A stretch of DNA of 64,000 nucleotides from Microcystis panniformis FACHB-1757 (GCF_001264245.1 NZ_CP011339.1:5270001-5334000), one strand, 5' to 3'. Shown: positions 7,131-16,770, counted from the first letter of the stretch. Numbers and translations are program-made. The notes: generated by a model not told the origin, from the letters alone.

Positions 7131-9128
7131 CTACAGTCCTGCAATTGCCCCCCGGGCCATAGATGCGATCGCTTGTTCCGTGGCCCGGGGTAGATGATAA
7201 TATTTACCCCCGGCTTTTAGGGCTAATTCTTTGGCAAAACCAGTGGAGACGAATTTTTTCTCCGTATCGATAACCAGCAGTTTAATGCCTAAAGAGCGAA
7301 TTTTAGCGGCAATATCGAGCAGTTCTGCCTTAATATCGGGTTTTTCCCCCTCCGGAATCGGTTCGCCTAAAGATTTCGCCAAAGGAATATTACTTCTACC
7401 GTCGGTAATCGCCACAATCACCACTTGACCGATATCCCCCGATAAACGAGCATTCATCCCCACATGAACCGCTTGGGTTAAACCGTGGGCTAAGGGGGAA
7501 CCGCCACCACAGGGCAGGGTTTCTAGACGTTTTTTCGCTAGGGTAATCGATTTGGTCGGTGGCAATAGTACATCTGCTCGCTCACCCCGGAAAGGAATCA
7601 GGGCAATCTGGTCGCGATTTTCGTAAGCTTCCGTTAACAGACGCATGACCGCACCTTTAGCCGACTGCATCCGATTCAGGGCCATGGAACCGGAGGCATC
7701 GACCACAAAGACAATTAAAGAACCGGCCTTGCGGGCCAGCCGTTTTGAGCGCAGATCCCCTTCTTCTATAATCACATGACGTTCGGGATTCCTCAAGCGA
7801 CGGGCTTTTTGATAGGGGGCGGCCGCCCGGAGAGTGGCATCGACGGCGACTCTTTTCACCTTGCCCCGGGGTAACATCGGCTTAATATAACGTCCCCTAT
7901 CTTCCGAGAAAATCAGGTTACGCGCCCCCGATTTCCCCTGACGCTGGGCCATCTGGGCAAAATACAACACACTGGGATCCAGTAAAACCCCTTCCGGGTC
8001 GAAAACAAATTCTTCCGGCAGATTATCCGGCTGTTCCGGTTCTTTTTCCTCCTCTTTCTCCTCCTCTTTTTCTTCCTGTTCCTGCTGGTTTTCGTCTTGG
8101 GGCGGTTCCGGTGGGGGCGGTGGTGGCGGTGGCTGTTGTTCCTGTTCCGGAGGTGGTGGCGTAATCAGCGATCGAGGTACAATGACTAATTCGACGGCTC
8201 TTTTTAAGTCATCGGCACTGACTAAATCCCGACCTTCTAAAGCGGCGGCCGCCTTGGCTACTCTCACGGCAAAAATCTCGGCGCGATGACCTTCTACCCT
8301 ACCGCGCACCGCTTCCTCCACTAGATAACTAATTTGTTCGGGTTTAATTTTTACCTCTTTTAACCATTCCCTCGCCAGAATAATTTCGGTTTTTAGATCA
8401 TCGATTTCTTGGGCATATTGGGCGATAAAAGCGGTGGGAGAAACAGCATACTCGATCGCCTGATTGACGGCGGTGACTCGTTGGTCTAAACTAAGGACAC
8501 CATCGGCGGAAAGAGCAATGGCAATTCTATCTAATAAATGGGTTCGTAAATCCCCTTCTTCTGGGTTATAAGTAGCGATCAGGATTGGTTTACAGGGATG
8601 TTGAAAACTGATGCCTTCCCGTTCGATTTGGTTACGTCCTTCGCTTAAAACTGTGAGTAATTGGTTAGCAATTTGGTCATCAAGTAGATTAATTTCATCG
8701 ACGTAGAGAATTCCCCGATGGGCGCTGGCTAATAAACCGGGTTGAAAGACTGGTTCCCCCTGTTTCACCGATTCTTCCACATCGACGGAACCCAATAAAC
8801 GATCCTCGGTGACTCCTAGGGGAATCTGCACGAAAGGGGCCCGGATAACTTCCGTGGCGACCTCTCCACTGCTATATTCTTCTTTAGTGCGATCGTCCCA
8901 TTCGTCGGGATTGTTGGGATCACAATTAAAGACATTACCCGCGATAATTTCGATCGGTGGCAGTAGAGAATGTATCGCCCGCGCCATGACTGATTTGGCG
9001 GTTCCCCGACGACCGGCAATTACCACACCACCGAGGGCGGGATCCACGGCGGCTAAGAGTAGGGCTAATTTGATCGCTTCTTGGCCGACAACGGCAGTCA
9101 GGGGAAAATTGAGGGTCACAGTGGGCAT
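7131..9128 (-). CDS. chlD: Magnesium chelatase subunit D
   Basis: ChlD is one of three subunits of the ATP-driven enzyme that inserts Mg2+ into protoporphyrin IX, the first committed step to chlorophyll; it acts with ChlI and ChlH. The 665-residue length fits. The N-terminal AAA+ domain (about 1-320) starts FPLTAVVGQEAIKLALLL and carries the P-loop-like GRRGTAKSVMARAI (about 38-51). A proline/acidic linker follows (about 323-363, runs of P then E/K). The C-terminal von Willebrand A domain has the MIDAS motif VVDASGSM (about 471-479). The ATG start gives the family's usual N-terminus. It appears monocistronic; a family D fragment follows the stop. Confidence 0.97.
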   Translation of the reverse strand: MPTVTLNFPLTAVVGQEAIKLALLLAAVDPALGGVVIAGRRGTAKSVMARAIHSLLPPIEIIAGNVFNCDPNNPDEWDDRTKEEYSSGEVATEVIRAPFVQIPLGVTEDRLLGSVDVEESVKQGEPVFQPGLLASAHRGILYVDEINLLDDQIANQLLTVLSEGRNQIEREGISFQHPCKPILIATYNPEEGDLRTHLLDRIAIALSADGVLSLDQRVTAVNQAIEYAVSPTAFIAQYAQEIDDLKTEIILAREWLKEVKIKPEQISYLVEEAVRGRVEGHRAEIFAVRVAKAAAALEGRDLVSADDLKRAVELVIVPRSLITPPPPEQEQQPPPPPPPPEPPQDENQQEQEEKEEEKEEEKEPEQPDNLPEEFVFDPEGVLLDPSVLYFAQMAQRQGKSGARNLIFSEDRGRYIKPMLPRGKVKRVAVDATLRAAAPYQKARRLRNPERHVIIEEGDLRSKRLARKAGSLIVFVVDASGSMALNRMQSAKGAVMRLLTEAYENRDQIALIPFRGERADVLLPPTKSITLAKKRLETLPCGGGSPLAHGLTQAVHVGMNARLSGDIGQVVIVAITDGRSNIPLAKSLGEPIPEGEKPDIKAELLDIAAKIRSLGIKLLVIDTEKKFVSTGFAKELALKAGGKYYHLPRATEQAIASMARGAIAGL

Positions 9129-9218
9129 AGATCTAGATTCAGGCGGCCAAATTCTAGTGTAAAACAGAAGCTCACTGGTCTGGCACTTTTCCTCTTTTGA
9201 TTCCCGAACTCAGATTTT

Positions 9219-9356
9219 AAGTAGGTAGGCGTTAAAAATTATCAGACACCCCCCTTATCAAGGGGGGATTAAGGGGGGATCGGCACCCCCCTTATCAAGG
9301 GGGGCAGGGGGATCGAACCTAAAATCCCTTTTTAATTTAATTATAACCAGCTACTT
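9219..9356. repeat. Family B miniature element, copy 2
   Basis: 138 bp with ends AAGTAGGTAG and CAGCTACTT and a CCCCCC/GGGGGG hairpin-forming centre. It lies between divergent chlD and the ABC permease gene, so it sits in or near the promoters of both. Confidence 0.8.
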
Positions 9357-9456
9357 AGCCGCATCTCGATCGATTTCTTCAACCCCGAACCGATCGAGAA
9401 GTTGCCGGGTTAATCTAGGATTAGCTCCTGTTGACGGCTGTAGAGAGGACAAAAAT

Positions 9457-11138
9457 ATGATAGCGACAATAATCGATCGCCTTACGGAAACCAACCCGCA
9501 AATTATGCGAGAATGGCAAGGAAGATTAACCCCGAAAAATATCTCGATCGCCTCGATTATCTCCCTAGTTGGTCAATTATTAGTTTATTTATACTATCAA
9601 AATCACTTGTCGGTAGCGGCGGGATTTAGTCGTTACTGTACCGCTAATCCCCCAATAACAACGATTATTATCCCTATAGTGGGATTAAATACTGTATCCA
9701 AGACTTAAATGGTCAATGGATGATTATCTCCCAGTTATGGTGGTTAGATATCTTCACTTTTCTGAGTATTACCGGCATTTTCGCTCTTTTAGTGGTGGGA
9801 ACCTATCAATTAATCGCCGATCTTTCCGGGGAAGAGCGCCGGGGTACACTTAATTTTATCCGTCTGAGTCCCCAACCCGCCAGAACAATTTTTATCGGCA
9901 AACTTTTCGGGGTTCCCATTCTCCTCTATCTCGTCTGTCTTCTCGCTTTACCCTTTCACTTGGGGGCGGGTTTATTAGCAGGTATTCCCTTGTCGTTAAT
10001 TTTAGCCTTCTACGCGGTTCTGATCGCTAGTTGTGCCTTTTTCTATCATGCCGCCCTCAGTTTCGCTTTAGCCACGCCATGGTTAGGGGGATTTCAACCC
10101 TGGTTAGGCAGCGCTACAGTCTTAATCTTTGTGTTTTATAGCACTATGTTTACTTCATCGGGCTATGGTGGTTCCCGTACCCCCTTTGATTGGTTAATTC
10201 TCTTTAATCCTAGTTTTGTCCTCCCCTATCTAGTTAAATCTACCTTTCTCCCCCCCGATGCGGTAGGCTATCTAGGAATCTCACAAATCTTTGATCTGCG
10301 TTGGTACGGTCAATCTCTCTGGCAATCGGTTACAACGGGTATTAGTTTAATTTTTCTCAATTTTGCCCTCTGCACCTACGGGTTAACCAGAATTATCCAG
10401 CGTCGCTTCCATAATCCCCTCGCTACTCTTGTTAGTAAACCCCAAAGTTACTGGATGATGGGCTGTTTTAGCGCTATTAGCCTAGGTTTTGTCTTCCAAA
10501 CTCTGGAACCGAGCTATATTTTCGATAATTTTGCGATTCTTAGCGTTTTTGTGGCAATTTTTGCCTTGTTAATCCTTTTTGCCCTCACTCCCCCCCGTCA
10601 AACTCTCCAAGATTGGGCGCGCTATCGTCATCTACAAGGAAAAAAGGGCATTAGTCTGGGGAAAGCTTTAATCTTTGGCGAAAAAAGCCCTTCTACCCTA
10701 GCCATGGCTGTTAACGTCGCTATTGCTATTTTATTTATCCTTCCCGCTATTTTTATCGCCCCTCTCCATCAATATAAACTAGCCGCTGCAGCCGGGTTTC
10801 TCTTGGCAATGAACATGATTTTAGTCTATGCCGCTATCGCCCAATTATTGATGTTAGCCCGCACAAATAAACGCGCTTTGCTGGCAGCCACTAGCATCGG
10901 CATTTTGATTATTTTCCCCTTTCTCTGTTTTGCTGTCTTGCGAGTTGATCCCAGTCAATCTCCGCTGTTATGGTTTTTTACTTTTCTTCCCATTGCCGCT
11001 ACTAAATACGCTACACTTCCCTCTTTCGCTTTGGCAATTTTCAGTCAGTGGTTGGGTTTAACCCTCGTCGGATGGCAAATTAATCGGCAATTAAATCGCC
11101 TTGGTGCCTCGGCAACTAAAGCGTTAATGCCAAGCTGA
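9457..11138 (+). pseudogene. ABC-type transporter permease, split by a frameshift
   Basis: Frame one (9457-9708) gives MIATIIDRLTETNPQIMREW and a first membrane segment. Frame two supplies PNNNDYYPYSGIKYCIQDLN from about 9651, then QLWWLDIFTFLSITGIFALL, SGEERRGTLNFIRLSPQPAR and many further hydrophobic helices. Both parts are wanted in one protein of about 560 residues, a multi-spanning permease of the ABC-2 type known in cyanobacteria. The switch needs one C more in the run of five C at 9649-9653. The downstream part could restart at 9720 but would lack the first helix. Substrate unknown. The gene is otherwise intact, so sequencing error or a phase-variable tract are alternatives to true decay. 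Confidence 0.82.
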
Positions 11139-11228
11139 AAAATACCGATTCACGGGGGAGATTAAATAATATCTCTGTCGACAATTTTCTCCCCTTGAGT
11201 ATCGGTTAAATTTTTTTTCCAAAAAAGC

Positions 11229-11258
11229 TTGACAAAACCCCGCGACTTGACAGATAAT
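11229..11258 (+). promoter_or_regulatory. Possible sigma-70-type promoter in the gap 11139-11495
   Basis: TTGACA at 11229-11234 and GATAAT at 11253-11258 are 18 bp apart. A second TTGACA (11247) and TATAAT (11265) overlap but are only 12 bp apart. No plus-strand gene follows before 11496, so any transcript would be a small RNA or antisense to the TldE-type gene. A C/T-rich run (CCCCCCTTTTTT, 11286-11297) follows. Confidence 0.35.
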
Positions 11259-11355
11259 TTCTTATATAATGGGAATCCGTGCCTGTCTGCGACCCCCCTT
11301 TTTTCAGGTCAAATAAAGCCCAAAAAGATTAACCCCAAAAAGTAGGCTGAGTTAA

Positions 11356-11489
11356 TCTCAGTTCCGGTGCTGATTCGGAGCATCTTTCAATTTTACAACG
11401 CCTATTGTAGGGCTAATTCATGAATTAGCCCTACACATAGTAATTTCAGTTCCCATCTGATTAGGAGCATCTTTCAATTTGACAACGCC
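11356..11489. repeat. Direct repeat pair flanking a perfect palindrome
   Basis: A ~46-bp unit ending in GGAGCATCTTTCAATTT occurs at 11356-11402 and again at 11444-11489. Between them sits a perfect 28-bp palindrome (11407-11434, centre ATTCATGAAT), related to the palindrome at 58019-58046. The layout suggests a palindromic element placed in, or causing duplication of, its target. Confidence 0.65.
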
Positions 11490-11495
11490 ACATTT

Positions 11496-12779
11496 TTACC
11501 CCACCACCGATAAACTATCAACAATTAGCGAGGGAGTATAACAGGAACCATTCCATTGATTATCGGCCCCCAAAGCGATTAAATTTTGCAAAGCCGTATA
11601 AACATTTCCCGTCACCATTGTATCTTTAACTCGTCCGGTGATTTTGCCCTTTTCTATGCGATAACCCAGATCGATATTGACAGAAAAATCGCCCGAAATA
11701 TCCGCCCCATGACCTAAAATTTGGTCGATAACTAGGCCTTCATCTATTTGCGAGATTAAATCCGCTAAAGTTCCCTCTCCCGGTGCCACGATTAAATTAA
11801 CCAAATCCGGCATGGGATAAACCCCTAAACTAGGACGAAAACCGTTCCCCGTCGGAGTAGTTTTTAATAGTCTGGCTGTGGTACGATCGCTATAGAATTC
11901 CTTAACTCTACCTCCCTCAATTAAAGATAAAAATTTGGTAGGAGTTCCCTCATCATCAAAGGGACAACTATAGGGTTCTCGGTCTGGTTGTTGGGATAAA
12001 GTGAACTTTTCTGACATCACCAATTGACCGATTTTATCACTCCAGGGCGAGGACTTTTCTAAGATCTGTTTACCATTTAAAGCCATCGCCACCGTACCCC
12101 ATAACAGGGTAACTGCATTAGCAGTCAATAAAATTGGTAATTTTCCCGTGGGACTATCCACATTATTGGCGGCCCATTGTAGTCGCTGTAATAACTGTTT
12201 AATTACCGTATCGGGATGAGGTGTACTGCGAGTATATTCCCCATCATAAACCGCCAGAAAATCCTCCCCCCGTACCCATTCAATCCCCAGATAATAACTC
12301 AAAGCTGTATCGGTATATTGACAATATAAACCCTGGGAATTAACCAAACGGGTGATTTCCCGTTCACATTCCCATTCACCACTACAAATAACCTCAGGAT
12401 AAACTTGGCGAATTTGGCCAATCATTTGATTACCCATCTCGATTAAAGATTCTACGGCCACATCCTGGCCAATCGGGTCATAAATTGCCTGTCGTGGTGC
12501 CGAAAATTCGATTTCTTCGGGGGCATTGAGATAGGATAAATTTAACGCAGTTTCTACTAAAATTTCCGGTTCCACATCACCATAACCCACCGCTAACCCT
12601 GGACAACCCTCGCGCCATAATCTTAAGGCAGTTCCCACGGATTCGGAACTTTCTAGCTGTTTGAGACGATTAGCCTCAAAAAAAACGGGATGGGAAAGGG
12701 AGGAAGATTGATAAACTTCGGCTGCCACCGCTCCTGATTTGAGAGCCAGTTCGATGAGTTGTTGCGGATCGATCGTCAT
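11496..12779 (-). CDS. TldD/PmbA-family protein, TldE (PmbA) type
   Basis: This 427-residue protein belongs to the TldD/TldE metalloprotease pair family, known for processing modified peptides and, in E. coli, microcin and CcdA turnover. It lacks the HExxxH zinc motif of TldD, as expected for the non-catalytic TldE/PmbA partner. Family marks are FFEANRLKQLESSESVGTAL near the N-terminus, LLTANAVTLLWGTVAMALNG in the middle, and the C-terminal ILGHGADISGDFSVNIDLGY with VTGNVYTALQNL. Start ATG at 12779 gives MTIDPQQLIELALKSGA. In cyanobacteria the pair may handle ribosomal peptides, but no precursor gene is nearby. The TldD partner is not in the window. Confidence 0.88.
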   Translation of the reverse strand: MTIDPQQLIELALKSGAVAAEVYQSSSLSHPVFFEANRLKQLESSESVGTALRLWREGCPGLAVGYGDVEPEILVETALNLSYLNAPEEIEFSAPRQAIYDPIGQDVAVESLIEMGNQMIGQIRQVYPEVICSGEWECEREITRLVNSQGLYCQYTDTALSYYLGIEWVRGEDFLAVYDGEYTRSTPHPDTVIKQLLQRLQWAANNVDSPTGKLPILLTANAVTLLWGTVAMALNGKQILEKSSPWSDKIGQLVMSEKFTLSQQPDREPYSCPFDDEGTPTKFLSLIEGGRVKEFYSDRTTARLLKTTPTGNGFRPSLGVYPMPDLVNLIVAPGEGTLADLISQIDEGLVIDQILGHGADISGDFSVNIDLGYRIEKGKITGRVKDTMVTGNVYTALQNLIALGADNQWNGSCYTPSLIVDSLSVVG

Positions 12780-12914
12780 GGTGATAGTTTTTGAGATGAT
12801 AGCTATCTGATTATCTCAAGCCCTGGCGCTTCGGCGCAAACAAGATAGCAGCGGCTGATAAGACTGCGGGGAATTAAGAAATTTTTGCTTATTCATCGAT
12901 ATTTTTGAGCAAAG

Positions 12915-13255
12915 TTGACATCCTCGCCGCCCTAAAAGTGCGGCGATTCCTAAACCTCACGATTTAAGTTTCTGCTTCCACCACCGTCGCATACCACAGT
13001 TAAAAAACCATGTACTGTCTTACACAGAGTCCACAGACTTTCGCCCCATTTCAGAAGCCCGATTCCCTGTGTCCCACGGTACGTTGACCGCCTATAGCTT
13101 CTTGTACTTGTTGCGCGCGACTTTTTACCCGGCCAAGCTTTTCTGGTCGGAACCCCCTAAGCCGAGTTTTCAAGGTGCTGCGCCGTCCACTTGGTTTTCG
13201 AGACTGGCCTTTTAATTCTAACGTAAAGCCAACCTAGAACGGCGGGGTTTCAGAC
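12915..13255 (-). pseudogene. tnpB-derived remnant with IS200/IS605-type right end (possible omega RNA locus)
   Basis: Read on the minus strand, the last part encodes TVVCDGGGSRNLNREV then a stop, a typical TnpB C-terminus. It is followed by a GCCGC/GCGGC hairpin and the terminal GAGGATGTCAA seen at right ends of IS605-group elements. The preceding ~250 bp contain several stops in that frame, and the rest of tnpB is missing. It is therefore a non-autonomous relic. In this group the tnpB 3' end plus right end form the omega RNA, so the guide would be the sequence just below 12915. It fills most of the 570-bp gap between the TldE-type gene and Uma2. Confidence 0.6.
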
Positions 13256-13349
13256 CCAAAATTTCCGATGATCAAGTGGGCAATGAAGTTATCATAGAAT
13301 CGATCGAGAGTCAAAAATATGGATACTCCCACCTAGAGAGGCCGAAAAA

Positions 13350-14138
13350 ATGACGATTGCCAAAAGCGACGAAACTGCCACCTCTCCGGCACTGATAGAA
13401 GAAGATTTCGAGGACTTCTGGGAACCCCCCCCACCCCCCACAGACTTAATTTTTGATGATGGTGAACCCTTGGAAAGCAACCGACACCGCATTGCCATGA
13501 ATGTCCTGATTCGCTCCCTACAGCAGGGTTATGGCGAACGAGACGACTTCTACACTGGTGGCAATATGTTTATTTATTTCAGCCGCGAACAGGCGAAAAA
13601 TCGCGATTTTCGCGGGCCAGATTTCTTTGCTGTCCTCAATGTCGATGGTACGAGAGAGCGACAGGGTTGGGTAATTTGGGAAGAAGAGGGACGTTATCCT
13701 GATGTTATCGTGGAATTAACCTCTCCTAGTACCGCTAAGACTGATAAAGTGCGAAAAAAGGCAATTTATGAGGGAACCTTCCGCACGCCGGATTATTTCA
13801 TCTACGATCCTTTTGATGGCAATTCTTTACAAGGATGGCATTTAGGGGCCGACCAACGTTACCATTCTTTAGAACGAAACGAGCGCGGCTGGTTATGGTG
13901 CGAAACCTTAGGCTATTGGTTGGGAACTTGGGAGGGTACTATTGACCGAGAAACGGCAATCTGGGCCAGATTTTATGACTCGGAAGGCAATTTAATCCCC
14001 TTGCCAGAAGAAGCAGCACAGGAGCGAGCGGCTGCAGCACAAGAGCAATTAAATGCTACTCAGCAAGCTCTGGAAGCGGAAAGACAGCGTTCTCAACGGC
14101 TGGCGGCTCGTTTGCAGGAAATGGGGATAGAGCTATAG
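13350..14138 (+). CDS. Uma2-family (DUF820) putative endonuclease
   Basis: This is a 262-residue member of the PD-(D/E)XK-like Uma2 family, which is massively expanded in cyanobacteria and of unproven role. Seen are FYTGGNMFIYFSREQAKNRD, then RGPDFFAVLNVDG and the core YPDVIVELTSPSTAKTDKVR (catalytic D and ExxSPS) followed by KKAIYEGTFRTPDYFIYDPF. The last ~40 residues form a Gln/Ala/Glu-rich coiled coil (AAQEQLNATQQALEAERQRS), usual in Uma2 proteins. An acidic/proline stretch precedes the domain. It stands alone, between the tnpB relic and a large STRR block. Confidence 0.9.
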   Translation: MTIAKSDETATSPALIEEDFEDFWEPPPPPTDLIFDDGEPLESNRHRIAMNVLIRSLQQGYGERDDFYTGGNMFIYFSREQAKNRDFRGPDFFAVLNVDGTRERQGWVIWEEEGRYPDVIVELTSPSTAKTDKVRKKAIYEGTFRTPDYFIYDPFDGNSLQGWHLGADQRYHSLERNERGWLWCETLGYWLGTWEGTIDRETAIWARFYDSEGNLIPLPEEAAQERAAAAQEQLNATQQALEAERQRSQRLAARLQEMGIEL

Positions 14139-14366
14139 TATAGCTGTATTTGTTTAGGTGAGGAGGTAAACTACTGGTGTTCCTCCTCGCTTAAAGTCGG
14201 TTAATTTCTCCTTTCACGGTGGAGGGTTCCTGCAATCCCAGTCTATTTGAAATCTAGCTCGACACCTGTTTGCTGCTGTGATTACCTTTTGACCAGTGGG
14301 TAATTATTGATCAGAGTTTTCTTGGATTCTTCCTTAAACAGTAAACAGTGAACTGAAAACTCAAAT

Positions 14367-14693
14367 CTGATAACTGATAACTGATAACTGATAACTGATA
14401 ACTGATAAACTGATAACTGATAACTGATAACTGATAACTGATAACTGATAACTGATAACTGATAACTGATAAACTGATAACTGATAACTGATAACTGATA
14501 ACTGATAACTGATAACTGATAACTGATAACTGATAACTGATAACTGATAACTGATAACTGATAACTGATAACTGATAACTGATAACTGATAACTGATAAC
14601 TGATAACTGATAAACTGATAACTGATAACTGATAACTGATAACTGATAACTGATAACTGATAACTGATAACTGATAACTGATAACTGATAACT
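14367..14693. repeat. Large STRR block, about 46 CTGATAA heptamers
   Basis: 327 bp of CTGATAA tandem heptamers with a few one-base insertions (CTGATAAACTGA) that reset the phase. The leader TGAACTGAAAACTCAAAT matches the one at 1288-1306. A minus-strand open frame here only reads the repeat (VISYQLS) and is not a gene. The rest of the gap 14139-14736 holds a GAGGAGG/CCTCCTC inverted repeat near 14160-14188. Confidence 0.95.
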
Positions 14694-14736
14694 GTCTCAA
14701 CTAGGAAATTTATTTGGCACGACCACTTATACTTAT

Positions 14737-16122
14737 ATGTCTAATCTATCTTTGGGCGCGCAACCTCCCCTCGAATTTATCCCCCCTGACCTTAATCCCT
14801 TGCTTTTAAAGGGATGTCAAATCTTTTTACCTCTTTGGTTACAAACTCAAACCAACTTAAGAGAAATTTCGGCCGCCAATCTAGAAACTTTAATCACATT
14901 TTATCAAAAAAGTCAAGAGAAAAAAGTCCGTTTACTGCTCGCTTTTCGTCATCCCAGTATTAACGATCCCTACTGTATGGCCTATCTTTTGTGGAAATTA
15001 GTACCCAAAAAAGCCCAAGAGTTAGGAATAAAATTAAACAAGCCAATTCACGCTCATTTTATGTATGATCGAGGGATTCCTTTATGGGCGGGAGAAAGGG
15101 TAGGATGGTTATATTCTAAGTTAGGTGGCACACCAATTCAACGGGGAAAAGCCGATTTAATCGGATTGCGTTCGGCTCGTCGTTTATTATTAGAAGGAGA
15201 TTATCCTTTAGCCGCTGCTCCGGAAGGGGCAACTAACGGACATAATGAGCTTGTCAGTGCGATTGAACCGGGTATTTCTCAATTGGCTTTTTGGGGGGTG
15301 GATGATGTCATAAAAGCTAAACAACAGCAAGAAGTAATTATTTTACCTATTGGTATTCAGTATTTTTATCTGACTCCAGTGTGGCAAGAAATCGAGCGAA
15401 TTTTGACTAATTTAGAAACCGATAGCGGTTTAGAATCAATCCCGAATTCATCCCTAGAAGAAAAGGTTTTATACGAGCGTCTTTTTCGGTTAGGAGAAAG
15501 ATTATTATCCTTAATGGAGGATTTTTATCGAGATTTCTACTATCAATCTTTACCTGTAGTACCTGCCAATGGTGATGATCCAAATGAAACCCTAGCCAAA
15601 CGTTTAGCCAATTTATTAGATGTGGCCCTACAAACCGCAGAAAAGTATTTTAATGTTTCTCCTAATGGTAATGTAATCGATCGCTGTCGTCGTTTAGAAC
15701 AAGCAGGATGGGAACGCATTTATCGGGAAGAATTAAAACCCACTCATTCTATTTCTCCCCTTGAATTAGGATTAGCTGATCGCCTTGCTGATGAAGCTAA
15801 TTTAAAAATGTGGCACATGAGAATTGTGGAAAGTTTTGTGTCAGTAACTGGTTATTATGTCAAAGAAAAACCCACCGTAGAAAGATTTGCTGAGACAATT
15901 TTATTACTCTGGGATTTAGTAACAAGAATTAAGGGAGGTAATCCCTTTTTTCGTCCCCAAATTGGTCAACAAAAAGCGATAATAACTATTGGTAAACCTA
16001 TTTCTGTATCCGAGCGCTATGCTGATTATAAAAGCGATCGACGCTCGGCCGTAGCACAATTAACCCAAGATTTACAAACCAGTTTAGAAAGTTTAATTAT
16101 TCATCAGCAGACCCTAGTATAG
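14737..16122 (+). CDS. PlsC-like phospholipid/glycerol acyltransferase
   Basis: This 461-residue protein has an N-terminal acyltransferase domain. Motif I (HX4D) is FRHPSINDP with His near residue 72. A second block is YDRGIPLWAGERVGWLYSKL followed by GGTPIQRGKADLIGLRSARR. Motif III is APEGATNGH near 160, in place of FPEGTRS. The C-terminal ~250 residues are cyanobacteria-specific. The family transfers acyl chains to glycerol-3-phosphate or lysophosphatidate, so it likely makes membrane-lipid precursors; Synechocystis has a similar long second acyltransferase. It begins 44 bp behind the STRR block, which must lie in its promoter region. Confidence 0.82.
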   Translation: MSNLSLGAQPPLEFIPPDLNPLLLKGCQIFLPLWLQTQTNLREISAANLETLITFYQKSQEKKVRLLLAFRHPSINDPYCMAYLLWKLVPKKAQELGIKLNKPIHAHFMYDRGIPLWAGERVGWLYSKLGGTPIQRGKADLIGLRSARRLLLEGDYPLAAAPEGATNGHNELVSAIEPGISQLAFWGVDDVIKAKQQQEVIILPIGIQYFYLTPVWQEIERILTNLETDSGLESIPNSSLEEKVLYERLFRLGERLLSLMEDFYRDFYYQSLPVVPANGDDPNETLAKRLANLLDVALQTAEKYFNVSPNGNVIDRCRRLEQAGWERIYREELKPTHSISPLELGLADRLADEANLKMWHMRIVESFVSVTGYYVKEKPTVERFAETILLLWDLVTRIKGGNPFFRPQIGQQKAIITIGKPISVSERYADYKSDRRSAVAQLTQDLQTSLESLIIHQQTLV

Positions 16123-16230
16123 GAGATAGTACGGGAATCTGGAAAAACTCAATACCGAAAACCCTACCCCGGTCGGGGAATCTTTTATCTATCCTAAAAG
16201 TGTAGAGATAAACCAACATCTCTAGCGTTA

Positions 16231-16247
16231 AGAGAACTTCGGAGGTG
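16231..16247 (+). promoter_or_regulatory. Hairpin over the hsp20 ribosome binding site (possible RNA thermometer)
   Basis: The Shine-Dalgarno GGAGGTG (16241-16247) can pair through AGGT with ACTT at 16236-16239 around a CGG loop. A second small stem (CTCT/AGAG, about 16220-16234) precedes it. Cyanobacterial hsp17 leaders are known thermometers; this one is only suggestive. Confidence 0.35.
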
Positions 16248-16253
16248 AATTAT

Positions 16254-16715
16254 ATGGCACTTATACGTTGGGAACCTTTCAGAGAAGTAGAAAGCCTACA
16301 AAAAGAAATGAATCGCTTGTTTGACCGTCTTGTGCCGACTGATGTAGGCAATGGCGAAAAAATGGGGTTATCCTTCATCCCGGCGGCGGAAATGACCGAA
16401 ACGGCAGAGGCAGTTCAGCTTAAACTGGAAATACCTGGTATGGAAGCCAAAGACCTCAATGTGGAAGTAACAGCCGATAGTCTGACCATTAATGGTGAAA
16501 GGAAATCGGAAATTAAAACCGAAGAAGAAGGGTTTACCCGCACTGAATTCCGTTATGGTAAATTCCATCGGGTTATTCCTCTACCGGTTCGGGTTGATAA
16601 CAATAACGTGACTGCTGAATACAAAGATGGCATTCTCAATCTCACTCTCCCGAAAGCGGAAGAAGAAAAAAATAAAGTGGTGAAAGTGTCCATCAGTCCT
16701 GCCATTGCTCAATAG
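16254..16715 (+). CDS. hspA: Small heat-shock protein, Hsp20/alpha-crystallin family
   Basis: ATP-independent holdase that binds unfolding proteins and membranes in stress. The 153 residues begin MALIRWEPFREVESLQKEMN, a classic Hsp20 start. The alpha-crystallin domain runs about 40-145 with VQLKLEIPGMEAKDLNVEV, the RTEFRYGKFHRVIPLP strand and the signature EYKDGILNLTLPKAEE. A C-terminal ISPAIA may serve as the I-x-I-like anchor. I chose the ATG at 16254 because GGAGGTG lies 8 bases upstream; an in-frame GTG at 16245 is inside that Shine-Dalgarno and is unlikely. A strong terminator follows. Confidence 0.94.
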   Translation: MALIRWEPFREVESLQKEMNRLFDRLVPTDVGNGEKMGLSFIPAAEMTETAEAVQLKLEIPGMEAKDLNVEVTADSLTINGERKSEIKTEEEGFTRTEFRYGKFHRVIPLPVRVDNNNVTAEYKDGILNLTLPKAEEEKNKVVKVSISPAIAQ

Positions 16716-16770
16716 GGTAGCACTCATTGTCCGGTCTTGGGCGAAAGAGTTAACCTGGTCTGATTAAACC

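Noticed and set aside
14311..14700. 129-codon minus-strand ORF of repeating SVISYQL
   Set aside because: It only reads the CTGATAA heptamers, whose period is compatible with an open frame. No start signal or non-repetitive domain.
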